From assembly GCF_002901445.1 (NCBI RefSeq), contig NZ_PPPD01000001.1, positions 1,105,001 to 1,169,000 on the forward strand: 64,000 nucleotides of DNA. The letters run 5' to 3'. The notes under the pieces were generated by a model. It worked only from the letters and a program-made list of their open reading frames with translations. It was not told where the DNA came from and did not search any database. This document shows positions 31,211-42,813 of the stretch, one piece after another. The position numbers were made by a program, and so were the translations under genes. How positions within the stretch are numbered: position 1 is the stretch's first letter; the number at the start of each line of letters is the position of its first letter. The DNA is from Deinococcus koreensis. Lineage in GTDB: Bacteria; Deinococcota; Deinococci; Deinococcales; Deinococcaceae.

Positions 31211-32399
31211 CCCGCACCCACCTCAGCTCGCGCTCGATGGAGTCCAGCAGCGGCCGTTTCAGCTCGGGCGGCAGGACGTCCCAGGTGTAGGTCTCGACCT
31301 CCAGATGCCGGCCCGCCAGCTCGGGGCGCAGCGCCTCCAGGGTGGCGCGGATGGCGGCCTGCGTGGAACCGAAGGCGCCCGCCTGCTCCAGAAAGACCGG
31401 CACGTGGAAATGCACGCGCCACTCGGTCACGTCGGGGTGGTGAATATCGACGAGCGCGGGGGGCAGGTCGGGGTACTGGAGTAGCGTCCCACCGCGCGTG
31501 CGAGCGATGACCTGATGCAGATAGGTGCCCTCGGCGTAGGGGGCGAGGGCCTGGGCGATCTGCTCCCGGCCCGCCCCATCGTCCGGCAAGGCCAGGCGCA
31601 GCGCGGAGCTGAGCTGGATCTTGCCGATCCGCAGTCCGGCGGCCCGGTACAGCTCGATGGCCTCGGCGGGTTCCTCATACATCACCGCGACGTGGCAGAC
31701 GTCGAAGCAGACCTGGAAGTGGTCGCGCAGATGCTCACGAGCAGTGTCCACGCTCACGCCGAGGCTGACCGCTAGGGTCTCCGCCCCATACGTCATCAGA
31801 TGATCCCGGAAGAAGCGGGCCAGGTCGTCGCTGCGCTGGAGCAGGCCGTCGGGCTCGGGCTCCATGTCGAGGTGGATGAACACGCCGCGTTCCTGGCGCA
31901 GCCGCACCAGCCTCTCCACGACCTGCACCACGTTCCCGGTGAGCTGAGTCCAAACGGTCGGGTCGGCCGCGTCCACCCAGGCGCCGTACGACAGCGGGCT
32001 GGTGCTGATGCTGCCCTCCTGGCCGTCGGGCAGCAGCGCGGCCAGGATGTCGATCAGTCGCCCGGTATAGGCCACCCGCTCCTCGTGGAGCCAGTCGGGG
32101 GCGTGCACCTGGGCCTTGACCGCCTGCCCGTGGAAGGGGCCGTAGGGAAAGCCGTTCAGGGTGAACACGTACAGGCCGCGCTCGTCCAGAAAGGCGCGGA
32201 GGTCGGCCAGGGCGGTTCCCTCCAGCACCTCCACGCTCTCGGCCCCGGACAGGCGCAGGCCCACCCCGAAGGGCGCGTCCGGCGAGAGGCGGGCTTTCAA
32301 CTCGGCGGCATACGTCTCCAGGCTCTGCCGCACCTCGGCCATTCCGGTCGAGGGGTGGATGTTCGTGCAGTACGTCAGGTGGGCGCCGTGGATCTGCAC
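31200..32399 (-). CDS. Metabolite-traffic TIM-barrel protein, EboE-like
   Basis: A 399-residue protein of the xylose-isomerase/AP-endonuclease-like TIM barrel. It begins [20 protein letters not shown], a start typical of EboE, and later shows [32 protein letters not shown] and YTWDVLPPE, where Glu, Asp and His residues could bind a metal. Start is GTG 32399, one base after the EboB-like stop. The reaction is unknown; isomerase or epimerase activity on a sugar-derived intermediate is the usual guess. Confidence 0.85.
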   Translation of the reverse strand: MQIHGAHLTYCTNIHPSTGMAEVRQSLETYAAELKARLSPDAPFGVGLRLSGAESVEVLEGTALADLRAFLDERGLYVFTLNGFPYGPFHGQAVKAQVHAPDWLHEERVAYTGRLIDILAALLPDGQEGSISTSPLSYGAWVDAADPTVWTQLTGNVVQVVERLVRLRQERGVFIHLDMEPEPDGLLQRSDDLARFFRDHLMTYGAETLAVSLGVSVDTAREHLRDHFQVCFDVCHVAVMYEEPAEAIELYRAAGLRIGKIQLSSALRLALPDDGAGREQIAQALAPYAEGTYLHQVIARTRGGTLLQYPDLPPALVDIHHPDVTEWRVHFHVPVFLEQAGAFGSTQAAIRATLEALRPELAGRHLEVETYTWDVLPPELKRPLLDSIERELRWVRDVL

Positions 32400-32400
32400 G

Positions 32401-33231
32401 CTACACCTGCGCCAGACGCGGCTCGCGGGTCGGCGGGACGAACTTCGGCGACTGACCCAGAAAGCGCTGCGGGTTCTCCAGCACGATCTTGCGGATGGTC
32501 GCTTCCGTGTGGCCGCGCCGCCGGGCCTCGAAGATGAACTCCGGGATGGCGAGGGGCTGGCTGGGGCCCCAGTCGCAGGCCGAGGCCACGATCAGCCGCT
32601 CGGAGCCGTACATCTCGATCATGTCGATGGCGCGGGCGGGCGAGGCCTTGGTCTTGGGGTACAGCGTCAGGCCCGTCCAGAAGCCGTGGTCGAGGATCAT
32701 CTGGACGGTGTGTTCCTCGGCGTGGTCGATCATCACGCGGCCGGGCTCGATGCGGCCGTCGGCGGCCAGGGCGTCGACCATCACGCGGGTGCCCTTGTAC
32801 TTGTCCTCCAGGTGCGGCGTGTGGATGTGAATGAGCTGCTGGTGCTCCAGCGCCAGTTCCACGTGGTCGAGGAAGGTCGCCAGTTCGTTGCGCGTCACGC
32901 GGTTCAGGCCGATCTCGCCGATGCCCAGCACGGTCGGGCGGCTCAGGAACTCGGGGATGATCCTCAAGACCTGCCGGGTCAGCTCGCGGTCTTCGCCTTC
33001 CTTGGGGTTCAGGCACAGCCAGGCGTAGTGCGCGATGCCGTACTCGCGGGCGCGGGCGGGCTCGAAGGTGGTCAGGTGGTCGAAGTAGTCCGCGAAGGCC
33101 TCGGAGCCCAGCCGGTCGCGGCCCGACCAGAAGGCCGGCTCGGTGACCGCCAGGCAACCGCTGAGCGCCATCGCGTGGTAGTCGTCGGTGGTGCGCGAGA
33201 CCATATGCGCGTGCATGTCGATGTAGTTCAC
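32401..33231 (-). CDS. TatD-family metal-dependent hydrolase, EboB-like
   Basis: A 276-residue amidohydrolase-fold protein. The metal motif [13 protein letters not shown] opens the protein; [30 protein letters not shown] and [11 protein letters not shown] supply the remaining ligands. TatD relatives are nucleases or hydrolases, but the ebo branch is divergent. Start is GTG 33231, overlapping the upstream stop by four bases (GTGA). Confidence 0.87.
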   Translation of the reverse strand: MNYIDMHAHMVSRTTDDYHAMALSGCLAVTEPAFWSGRDRLGSEAFADYFDHLTTFEPARAREYGIAHYAWLCLNPKEGEDRELTRQVLRIIPEFLSRPTVLGIGEIGLNRVTRNELATFLDHVELALEHQQLIHIHTPHLEDKYKGTRVMVDALAADGRIEPGRVMIDHAEEHTVQMILDHGFWTGLTLYPKTKASPARAIDMIEMYGSERLIVASACDWGPSQPLAIPEFIFEARRRGHTEATIRKIVLENPQRFLGQSPKFVPPTREPRLAQV

Positions 33232-33554
33232 TGTTCCGCTTCCTGCTGTTCGTGTGGGCGGCGCGAGGCCCCGAAGGCACTCTGCGAGTCGCGCAGGTCG
33301 AGCAGTTCCAGGTTCTGGTCGCTCAGCCGCATCTGGGCGCGCACGACCCGGCCCGGTTCGGGCGAGGTCAGCTCGTGCAGGGCGCTTCGCAGCGCCTCCA
33401 GGCGGAAGTCCTGCGGGGCGCCGGCGGCCCCCTGCGCCCGCTCCAGGCGGTCGAGAAAGGCCGCGATGGCGAGCAGGTGCGCCCGGTGCTCCATGAACGA
33501 GAGGTCGAGGAGTTGCGTCTGGGTCAGGAGACAGGTGTCAGCGTGGGCAGCCAT
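33228..33554 (-). CDS. Small protein at the EboA position of the operon
   Basis: A 108-residue, mostly helical protein ([20 protein letters not shown], then [13 protein letters not shown]). It lies between the sugar-phosphate cyclase and the TatD-like gene where eboA is expected, but it is roughly half the size of described EboA proteins, so I do not give it the name. GGGAGG precedes the ATG. It overlaps the upstream gene by 31 bases and the downstream gene by four. Confidence 0.75.
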   Translation of the reverse strand: MAAHADTCLLTQTQLLDLSFMEHRAHLLAIAAFLDRLERAQGAAGAPQDFRLEALRSALHELTSPEPGRVVRAQMRLSDQNLELLDLRDSQSAFGASRRPHEQQEAEQ

Positions 33555-34762
33555 GCGGCGTCCTCCCTGGTCGTGAGATTGCGGATCGTGAGATTGCGTG
33601 TGTGGATGTCGGCCAGAATGCCGATGCTGCGGCGCAGGGTGTCGTGATCCATCTCGTGGACTTCCGTCGCCTGCCCGATCCCCAGCAGCAGCGGGATGGT
33701 CAGGCGGCCGCCCAGATGCTCGCGGAATTCGTTCAGGCCGGTCAGCACCGAGCGGGGGTCGCGGTCGTCCTGCCGCGCCGTGCCCAGGTCGGGCACCCAG
33801 ACGGGTAGCCGCAGCCCGAGCAACGTGCCCAGGACGCGGCGCCAGTCGGCCTCGGGCAGCATCCCCCTCAGCGCCGCGTAGGTGCAGTCCAGCGCGATGC
33901 CCACGCCCACCGCCTCGCCGTGCCGCAGCTCGTAGCCCGACAGGCTCTCGAGCTTGTGCGCCGCCCAGTGCCCGAAGTCCAGCGGGCGCGAGGAGCCCTG
34001 CTCGAAGGGGTCGCCGCTGCTGGCGATGTGCGCCAGGTGCAGCTCGGCGCAGCGGTAGACGGCGTGATCCATGGCGTTCAGGTCACGGGCCCGCAGCGCG
34101 GCCGCGTTCGCCTCCAGCCAGTCGAAAAACACGGCGTCCTTGAGGAGCGCCACCTTCAGGGCCTCGCTCAGCCCGCCCCGCCAGTCGCGGTCGTCCAGGG
34201 TGGTCAGGAAATTCCGGTCGTTCAGCACCGCATACGGCGGGGCGAAGGTGCCCAGCCAGTTCTTCTTGCCGAAGGCGTTCACACTGTTCTTGACCCCCAC
34301 CGCCGAGTCGTTCTGAGAGAGCACGGTGGTCGGCACGCGAATGAGCCGCACGCCCCGGTGCGCGGTGGCGGCCGCGTAGCCCACCATGTCCAGCACGGCG
34401 CCGCCGCCAATGGCGAGCACGTAGGCGTGGCGGTCGATGCCGTGGGCGTGGATCGCCTCGTGCACACGCTCGACCATGCCCGGATCGCGCTTGACCTGTT
34501 CTCCACCGGGCACGCTCAGGGGCGGGGCCACCAGCCACAGGGCGTCGTCGTGTGCGGCGAAGTAGGCGCTGATCTGTGCCGCCAACTCCGGGAACGCTGC
34601 GAGCACTCCATCGTCCACCACGCACAGCACTTTGGCGCGCTCTCCCCCGCCCGCAGCCAGCGTGCCCCGCAGCAGGGGCTGAGCCGGGTCGAACAGCCCC
34701 TCGCAGAAGTGGACGGGGTAGCGGAAGGTCACCGGTACGACCTGCTGGATGGTGCGGCTCAT
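33524..34762 (-). CDS. 3-dehydroquinate-synthase-like sugar phosphate cyclase, EboD-like
   Basis: A 412-residue sugar phosphate cyclase. The NAD-binding loop is [17 protein letters not shown]; metal ligands are the Glu in [11 protein letters not shown] and histidines in [11 protein letters not shown] and [12 protein letters not shown]. It should cyclise a sugar-7-phosphate using NAD and zinc, making a cyclitol-like product, but being an ebo-cluster member it is probably not the shikimate-pathway enzyme. First gene of the operon. ATG 34762 with GGGTGG just upstream is preferred to GTG 34783. A 15-base direct duplication (CGCAATCTCACGA twice) marks its C-terminal tail. Confidence 0.85.
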   Translation of the reverse strand: MSRTIQQVVPVTFRYPVHFCEGLFDPAQPLLRGTLAAGGGERAKVLCVVDDGVLAAFPELAAQISAYFAAHDDALWLVAPPLSVPGGEQVKRDPGMVERVHEAIHAHGIDRHAYVLAIGGGAVLDMVGYAAATAHRGVRLIRVPTTVLSQNDSAVGVKNSVNAFGKKNWLGTFAPPYAVLNDRNFLTTLDDRDWRGGLSEALKVALLKDAVFFDWLEANAAALRARDLNAMDHAVYRCAELHLAHIASSGDPFEQGSSRPLDFGHWAAHKLESLSGYELRHGEAVGVGIALDCTYAALRGMLPEADWRRVLGTLLGLRLPVWVPDLGTARQDDRDPRSVLTGLNEFREHLGGRLTIPLLLGIGQATEVHEMDHDTLRRSIGILADIHTRNLTIRNLTTREDAAWLPTLTPVS

Positions 34763-34911
34763 GGTGTCCCACCCGAGGGCCACGGGCGCCTGAAATTTCT
34801 CTCTCGCATCCGGCTATCCTGCGCCCACACGCATAAAAGGAACGCTAAGCGCCTTAAGCCGCCTTCATGGAGCCCCCACGGAACCCTGGGAAACCGCGCG
34901 GCGGCCTACCC

Positions 34912-34940
34912 TTGCGCGCATCCGGCACCCGTGCTACTAT
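34912..34940 (+). promoter_or_regulatory. tRNA-Asn promoter
   Basis: TTGCGC (34912-34917) and TACTAT (34935-34940) are separated by 17 bases. The expected start is about 42 bases before the mature tRNA 5' end. Confidence 0.65.
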
Positions 34941-34988
34941 CCCTCCTGCACTGGAAACGGTGCGCCACAGCGCTTCAGCGCACAGTAT

Positions 34989-35063
34989 TCGGCAGTAGCT
35001 CAGTGGCAGAGCGTTCGACTGTTAATCGAATGGTCGCTGGTTCGACCCCAGCCTGCCGAGCCA
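34989..35063 (+). tRNA. tRNA-Asn, anticodon GTT
   Basis: A complete 75-base cloverleaf with encoded CCA. The acceptor stem is TCGGCAG/CTGCCGA with discriminator G. The anticodon stem TTCGA/TCGAA holds loop CTGTTAA, anticodon GTT. The T loop is TTCGACC. A GC-rich terminator follows seven bases later. Confidence 0.96.
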
Positions 35064-35069
35064 GACACA

Positions 35070-35099
35070 GACCCCCGCCCCGCGCGGGGGTCGTTGTTT
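35070..35099 (+). terminator. Terminator of tRNA-Asn
   Basis: GACCCCCG pairs with CGGGGGTC around a seven-base loop, followed by the T-rich GTTGTTT. Confidence 0.8.
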
Positions 35100-35189
35100 A
35101 TCGGTCTTCCCTGGGCGACCTCATCAAGGTGACTTGAATGAAGTCAGGGTGAAGGTCAAACTGAGAGATCGCATCCCAGACGATCCTGG

Positions 35190-35213
35190 AAATCATTCAA
35201 TATGGAGTGATTT
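35190..35213. promoter_or_regulatory. Candidate operator upstream of the Tat-exported MBL protein
   Basis: AAATCATTC (35190-35198) and GAGTGATTT (35205-35213) form an inverted repeat with one mismatch around six bases, in an AT-rich patch 20 bases before the start codon and just before the AGGAGGT ribosome site. It is the most AT-rich stretch in this part of the window and may also contain the promoter. Confidence 0.45.
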
Positions 35214-35233
35214 AAAAATCCAGGAGGTACGGT

Positions 35234-36235
35234 ATGAGTGATCGCAAGGACACAGGTGCTCAGGTCTCCCCCTCGTTCGGCCGACGGGACGCCCTGAGGC
35301 TGCTCGGCGCAGTGGGAGCGGTGACCGCCGCCGCGCCGCTGGCCCGGGGGCAGGCGACACCCGCCGCGCCCGCAACGCCAGCCAATCCGGCCGATACTGG
35401 GCCCATGAACGGGAACGGCTTCTACCGGCAGAAGATCGGCGACATGACGGTCACGGTCGTCAGCGACGGCACGGCCCCGCTGGCCGCGCTGCTGCCCACC
35501 TGGGGCGCCAATCCGGATCGGCAGGCGGAATTTACCGCCACGCTGGCGGAATACAGCGTGCCGGCCGCGAACACGGTGAACCACTTCAACCCGGTGCTGA
35601 TCGAGATCGGCGGCAAGCGCACGCTTCTGGACACCGGACGCGGCGGCGCGAACGGACAGCTGGTCGCCAACCTGCGTCGGGCCGGAGTCGATCCGGCCAG
35701 CATCGAGACGGTCTTCATCACCCACGGACACGGGGATCATATCGGCGGGATCACCACGAACGGTCAGCTCACCTTCGCGAACGCGCGGCACGTCATGGGC
35801 GCCGCCGAGTTCCAGTTCTGGACGACCCAGGCGACCCCCAACGACGCGGTGAAAAACAACCTGATCGCGCAGAAGGACAAGTTCACGCTGATCCAGCCGG
35901 GTGCCGAGATCACCGCAGGTCTGACCAGCGTCGCCACGCCGGGGCACACGCTGAACCACCAGAGCGTCCTGGCCCAGAGCGGCGGCCAGGGCATCATGGT
36001 GCTGGGCGACGCTGGAGGGCACTTCCTGCTCTCCCTCAAGCACCAGGGCGCCTATGTGGGCTTCGACACCGACGGCGCGCAGGCCGCCCAGACGCGCCAG
36101 ACCGTCTTCTCGCGGATCGTGGACGAGAAGCTGTGGGTCACGGGCTACCACTTCCCCTTCCAGGCGATCGGACACCTGCGGCGGCTGGCGGCCGGTTCCT
36201 TCGAGTACGAGCCGACGGTGTGGAACTGGAGCTGA
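35234..36235 (+). CDS. Tat-exported metallo-beta-lactamase-fold hydrolase
   Basis: A 333-residue protein with a twin-arginine signal (FGRRDALRLLGAVGAV, R17 R18) and an Ala/Pro-rich linker. The mature part is a metallo-beta-lactamase fold with THGHGDHIGG (H164, H166, D168, H169), a later TPGHTLNH, VLGDAGGH and YHFPFQAIGH. Tat export implies folding with its metals before secretion. Relatives include lactonases and hydrolases; the substrate is unknown. A strong AGGAGGT site seven bases before the ATG fixes the start. Confidence 0.87.
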   Translation: MSDRKDTGAQVSPSFGRRDALRLLGAVGAVTAAAPLARGQATPAAPATPANPADTGPMNGNGFYRQKIGDMTVTVVSDGTAPLAALLPTWGANPDRQAEFTATLAEYSVPAANTVNHFNPVLIEIGGKRTLLDTGRGGANGQLVANLRRAGVDPASIETVFITHGHGDHIGGITTNGQLTFANARHVMGAAEFQFWTTQATPNDAVKNNLIAQKDKFTLIQPGAEITAGLTSVATPGHTLNHQSVLAQSGGQGIMVLGDAGGHFLLSLKHQGAYVGFDTDGAQAAQTRQTVFSRIVDEKLWVTGYHFPFQAIGHLRRLAAGSFEYEPTVWNWS

Positions 36236-36250
36236 CCTGAAGCGTGAGGA

Positions 36251-36283
36251 AGGAGGCGGGCCACCTTGAGCGGCCCGCCTCCT
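36251..36283. terminator. Bidirectional hairpin between convergent MBL and M16 genes
   Basis: A perfect 12-bp stem, AGGAGGCGGGCC (36251-36262) and GGCCCGCCTCCT (36272-36283), around a nine-base loop. It fills the 61-base gap between two convergent genes and probably ends both transcripts, although T-runs are absent. Confidence 0.65.
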
Positions 36284-36296
36284 CATCTCGTGCGGG

Positions 36297-39209
<2,913 letters not shown>

Positions 39210-39763
39210 GGGGCGAGTGTAAAGCAGCCTTCCAGGGATGAATGCTCCAGGCCGCACAGGGATCGCCCGGTGGAGTCGTCCAGCGTGGCGGCCCGCTCAG
39301 ACCCCACGCGGATAGAGGCACTCGGGGAGGGCCCTGGCCACCTCCTGAGCTTCCGATACCTGCCAGGGCTCGAGCCCCCTGGAAAAGTTGATACGCCGGA
39401 AGAGGCGTTCCATCCCTCGACTCACCGCCGACTGCTCCCGACCGCGAAGCGCGCGGGCCTACCACGTCACGGTACTCGTGGAGCCGCGAAGCAGACGGTG
39501 GCGCCCTGGCCGGACACGTCGGCGTCTACCCCAGATCCGCCGCGCCAGTCAAAATCCTGCACTCCTCTGCTCCCTGGGGGCCTCGGATGAGCCGCGCCGA
39601 GAGGGGCTGGGGGTCGGAGGGGCTGGGGGCCGGGCCGCCCGCCGCCGGCGCCCACCCACTCCAGCCCGCCTCTCCACCGAATCCCGGCATCCACCCCCCT
39701 CCGCTCCGACTAATCATCCCTCCCTCACCGGACTCTCCTGACCTTCCGCGTACACTGCCGGGT
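39210..39763. other. Divergent intergenic region, 554 bases, no supported gene
   Basis: Apart from the two leaderless -10 boxes at its ends (39216-39221 minus, 39751-39756 plus), I find no gene, RNA or recognisable element. It includes a GC-rich direct duplication (GAGGGGCTGGGGG occurs twice near 39600-39630). Frames on both strands are short and lack starts with ribosome sites. Confidence 0.5.
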
Positions 39764-40714
39764 ATGTCATCCCCGCCTCTCTTGCACCTGTCGGGCCGTC
39801 CTCTGGGACGCGCGGCGCTGGCCCTGCTGCTGGGCGTGTCCCTGGCGGCCTGTGGCCAGCAGGTCACGGGCACCTCGGCGAGCACCGGCAAGGACGTGCT
39901 GTACTTCGCCGACTCGCCCACCGGCCTGCCCCCCATGTACGTGAACGAGACTTACACGGCCACCTTGCCCGTGGCCGGCGGTGTGGGTCCCTACACCCTG
40001 AGGGTGACCGGCGGAACCCTGCCCCCCGGCCTGAGCCTGAACGGATCGGCCCGGCAGCTGAGCGGGAAGCCCACCAAGACCGGCACCTACAAGTTCACGC
40101 TGGAGGTCACGGACTCCACCCTGAGCACCAAGACCAACGAGTACACCGTGAACGTGCAGGAGTTGCCCCCCCTGGCCCTCACGCCGACCCTGCCGACCGG
40201 CGAGATCCGCGGCGAGACCCGCATCCCGCTGACCATCACGGCCCCGCGGGGTGCGCGCGCCGCCCACCTGAGCTGGGAACTGCCGGAGAACGTCAAGGTG
40301 ACCCGTATCCAGAGCGCCGAACAGGGCGGGCTGCTGTTCTGGCGCCAGGAAGGCCGCATGGTGCTGCTCGACGTGGGCTTCAAGACGGTGCCCCGCAGCG
40401 GATCGCGCATCGCCCTGATCAGCGTGAAGCCCAGCAAGGCCGCCACGCTGACGGCCGCCAAGTTGACCTTCGAGGCGCGTGACGCCGAGGGCAGGGTCGT
40501 GGGCGCTCCGCCGCCCGCCGTGTCCACCCCGACGGCCCCGACCGCGCCGGCGGCCCCTGCCACGCCGGCTGCCCCAGCGCCCACCAACACGGCGCCGGCC
40601 ACCGCGCCCGCTCCCGCAGCACCGGCCACGGCCCCAGCCACAGCGCCCCCCACCGAGGGTGAGCCCCCCAACCCGCCCAGCAGCACGCCACCCGGGCCGG
40701 GAGGTGCGCCATGA
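39764..40714 (+). CDS. Lipoprotein with Ig-like domain and cohesin-like region
   Basis: A 316-residue surface lipoprotein: signal peptide with lipobox VSLAAC (C30), a putative Ig/He_PIG domain at about 60-130 (TGGTLPPGLSLNG, SGKPTKTGTYKFTLEVTD), then a beta-rich domain at about 138-247 whose pattern (EIRGETRIPLTITAP, then VLLDVGFKTVP) resembles a cohesin fold, and a Pro/Ala/Thr-rich tail. TACACT ends seven bases before the ATG (leaderless). It overlaps the next gene by four bases. The cohesin reading is tentative and rests on position in an operon with a dockerin-like protein. Confidence 0.7.
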   Translation: MSSPPLLHLSGRPLGRAALALLLGVSLAACGQQVTGTSASTGKDVLYFADSPTGLPPMYVNETYTATLPVAGGVGPYTLRVTGGTLPPGLSLNGSARQLSGKPTKTGTYKFTLEVTDSTLSTKTNEYTVNVQELPPLALTPTLPTGEIRGETRIPLTITAPRGARAAHLSWELPENVKVTRIQSAEQGGLLFWRQEGRMVLLDVGFKTVPRSGSRIALISVKPSKAATLTAAKLTFEARDAEGRVVGAPPPAVSTPTAPTAPAAPATPAAPAPTNTAPATAPAPAAPATAPATAPPTEGEPPNPPSSTPPGPGGAP

Positions 40715-41193
40715 ACGCCCGGCTGCGTGCCCTGACGCTGGCTGCGCTGCTCCCCCTGGCGCTGGCGCCCGCAGCTCAGGCGACCACCGCCCCGCCCCTG
40801 ACCCTGGAACAGCAGGCCAGGAAGGCGGACGTGATCGTGCGCGCCACCCTGGGCGCGGTCACGAACGTCACCGAGGGCGGGGTGAGCTATCAGGTCTACC
40901 CGCTGACCATCACGGAAACGCTGGTCGGAGACGCGGCCAGCCTCCCGCAGTCGGGGGGCCGTCCCGCCCTGTTCTTCCTGCAGGGGCTGGCCGACCTGCC
41001 CGCCCTGACGACCGGCCAGGACGTGATCGCGCTGCTGTATGCCCGGCGGCTCGACAGCCCGCTGGTGGGCTTCAACCAGGGGCTCTACCCGGTCACGAAC
41101 GGCGCCGTGAAGGCCAAGACCGCCGCCGGGGCCGATATCACCGACCCCGCCAAGCTGCGGGACGCGATCCGCGCCGCCCGGGAGGCCAGATGA
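40711..41193 (+). CDS. Secreted hypothetical protein, 160 aa
   Basis: An exported protein with a Sec signal peptide (LTLAALLPLALAPAAQA). The mature part is a small beta-rich domain with KADVIVRATLGAVTNV and YQVYPLTITETLVGD, reminiscent of proteins annotated as hypothetical with an OB- or Ig-like build. It lacks cysteines. Start and stop overlap both neighbours as ATGA, so it is the middle of a three-gene operon of surface proteins. Function unknown. Confidence 0.72.
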   Translation: MNARLRALTLAALLPLALAPAAQATTAPPLTLEQQARKADVIVRATLGAVTNVTEGGVSYQVYPLTITETLVGDAASLPQSGGRPALFFLQGLADLPALTTGQDVIALLYARRLDSPLVGFNQGLYPVTNGAVKAKTAAGADITDPAKLRDAIRAAREAR

Positions 41194-41933
41194 AACGCAC
41201 CCTGATCCGCAGTGGCCTGCTGGTGGGCACGCTGCTGGCGAGCGCCACGCTCTCGCTGGCAGACGCCGCGACCATCAAGCTGCGCCCCCAGGGCGCGGCC
41301 CTGACCAAAGTCGTGCAGGACGCGGTGGCCGCGCTGAGCACCAGGGACGTGCCGGTCACGCTGGACACCCGCAGCGGCCCCCTGCTGCTGCTGGGCGGCA
41401 GCGGCGCGAGCAACGCCCCCTTCAGCCCGGACGTCGCGGCGCGGGTGGTCACGGTGGGCGCCGAACGCCGGATCGAGTTCAACCCGCAGGGGCCGTTGCC
41501 GCTGGCGGAAGCGGTGCGGGCCGAGCTGGCGCGTGAGCTGGGGCTGAGCGCCTGGACGGCCGAGGCCGCCCGCACCCGCCTGGGCGGCGCCGACCTGAAC
41601 GGCGACGGCAAGATCACGCTGGCCGACCTGGCGATCCTGATGGGCAACTACGGCAAGCCCGGCGCCCTGGCCGGCGACCTGAACCAGGATCAGAAGGTGG
41701 ACGACGCCGATCTGAGGCTGTTCAGCGCCCAGTATCGGCCCAGCGAGCCGGTGACCACGCCCGCGCCGGCAGCCCCGGCCCCAGCCGCTCCGGCTCCGAC
41801 CGCGCCGTCACCTGCCGCGCCGTCACCTGCCGCGCCGACCCCGGCCGCGCCAGCTCCTGCCGCCCCCCCGGTGACGCCGTCGCCGGCCCCCACCCCACCC
41901 GGGCCGACGCCGCCCACTCCGCCCAACCCGTGA
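41190..41933 (+). CDS. Secreted dockerin-type protein
   Basis: A 247-residue exported protein with a signal peptide (1-27), a novel N-terminal domain (about 28-130) and two EF-hand-like calcium loops at 134-183: DLNGDGKITLADL and DLNQDQKVDDADL, the type I dockerin pattern. A Pro/Ala/Thr-rich tail follows. GGAGG precedes the ATG, which overlaps the upstream stop. Dockerins normally dock to cohesins; the first gene of the same operon may supply one. No cellulosome enzymes are encoded nearby. Confidence 0.8.
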   Translation: MKRTLIRSGLLVGTLLASATLSLADAATIKLRPQGAALTKVVQDAVAALSTRDVPVTLDTRSGPLLLLGGSGASNAPFSPDVAARVVTVGAERRIEFNPQGPLPLAEAVRAELARELGLSAWTAEAARTRLGGADLNGDGKITLADLAILMGNYGKPGALAGDLNQDQKVDDADLRLFSAQYRPSEPVTTPAPAAPAPAAPAPTAPSPAAPSPAAPTPAAPAPAAPPVTPSPAPTPPGPTPPTPPNP

Positions 41934-41973
41934 GGGGGCCCGGCCCGGCGCACTCGCCCCGTACACTCCTGCC

Positions 41974-42180
41974 ATGACCCCTCCATCCGACGACACCACC
42001 ATCGATCTGCAGGACTTCCTCAAGCTGCGCGGGCTGGTCGAGACCGGCGGCGAGGCGAAGTTCCGCGTGCAGGGCGGTGAGGTGCGCCTGAACGGCGAGG
42101 TCGAGACCCGGCGCCGGCGCAAGCTGCGGCGCGGCGACATCGTGGAATACGCCGGGCAGCGCCTGAAGGTGGACTGGTAG
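41974..42180 (+). CDS. S4-domain RNA-binding protein (YbcJ/RqcP type)
   Basis: A 68-residue protein that is a single S4 domain: IDLQDFLKLRGLVETGGEAK, then GEVRLNGEVETRRRRKLRRGD. Such small S4 proteins bind structured RNA; one branch (RqcP/YlxR-like) acts in ribosome quality control, but the match is not decisive. TACACT ends six bases before the ATG (leaderless). The next gene starts right after its stop codon. Confidence 0.88.
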   Translation: MTPPSDDTTIDLQDFLKLRGLVETGGEAKFRVQGGEVRLNGEVETRRRRKLRRGDIVEYAGQRLKVDW

Positions 42181-42717
42181 GTGGCCTACGGCGAGGCGGT
42201 CGAGGAGTTCCGGCGCCGCAAGGACGAGCACTTCGCGGCCGGCAGGGGCCCGGTCTCGCCCGAGACGTTCCGGGGGCTGAGCTACTACCCGCCCGATCCC
42301 ACCTGGGTGTTCCAGGTCGAGCTGGAGGCCGGGCCGGAGTCGCAAACGGCGTTCACGCTGGACACCAACACCGGCGACACCCGCACCATGACCCGCTTCG
42401 GCAGTGTGACCCTGGACTTACCGGAGGGCCCCCAGACCCTCAGCGTCTTCGCGCCCCTGGGCGAGGAGCGGCCGCAGCGGGTCTTCATTCCCTTCCGGGA
42501 CGCCACCAGCGGCAGCGAGACCTACGCGGCCGGGCGCTACCTGGACGCCCCGCTCAGCCCTGGCCCCAACGGGCTGGAGGTGCAGGTGGATTTCAACCTG
42601 GCCTACCACCCGTACTGCGCCTATGGCGAGGGCTGGACGTGTCCGCTGCCCCCCCTGGAGAACCGGCTAGCGGGCGCCGTCCGGGCTGGAGAGAGGCTGA
42701 CCCCCGAACGTTCCTGA
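42181..42717 (+). CDS. DUF1684 family protein
   Basis: A 178-residue protein beginning (GTG) MAYGEAVEEFRRRKDEHFA. The family hallmark YHPYCAYGEGWTCPLPPLEN is present near the C-terminus, with FIPFRDATSGSETYAAGRY before it. The fold and function are not established. It follows the S4 gene with no gap, suggesting coupled translation. Confidence 0.9.
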   Translation: MAYGEAVEEFRRRKDEHFAAGRGPVSPETFRGLSYYPPDPTWVFQVELEAGPESQTAFTLDTNTGDTRTMTRFGSVTLDLPEGPQTLSVFAPLGEERPQRVFIPFRDATSGSETYAAGRYLDAPLSPGPNGLEVQVDFNLAYHPYCAYGEGWTCPLPPLENRLAGAVRAGERLTPERS

Positions 42718-42813
42718 GCGCCGGGCTCCGGGAACGGGCGGCGCGGCGGGGGGAGATGGGGGCACCCGTCGGAGGGTCGCAATCGGGGCTGGACTGCGCT
42801 CTGATAGAGCCCA

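Noticed and set aside
40479..41933. 484-codon frame reaching the dockerin gene end
   Set aside because: Only its last part (from ATG 41190) is the dockerin gene; the front is an out-of-frame reading of two upstream genes.
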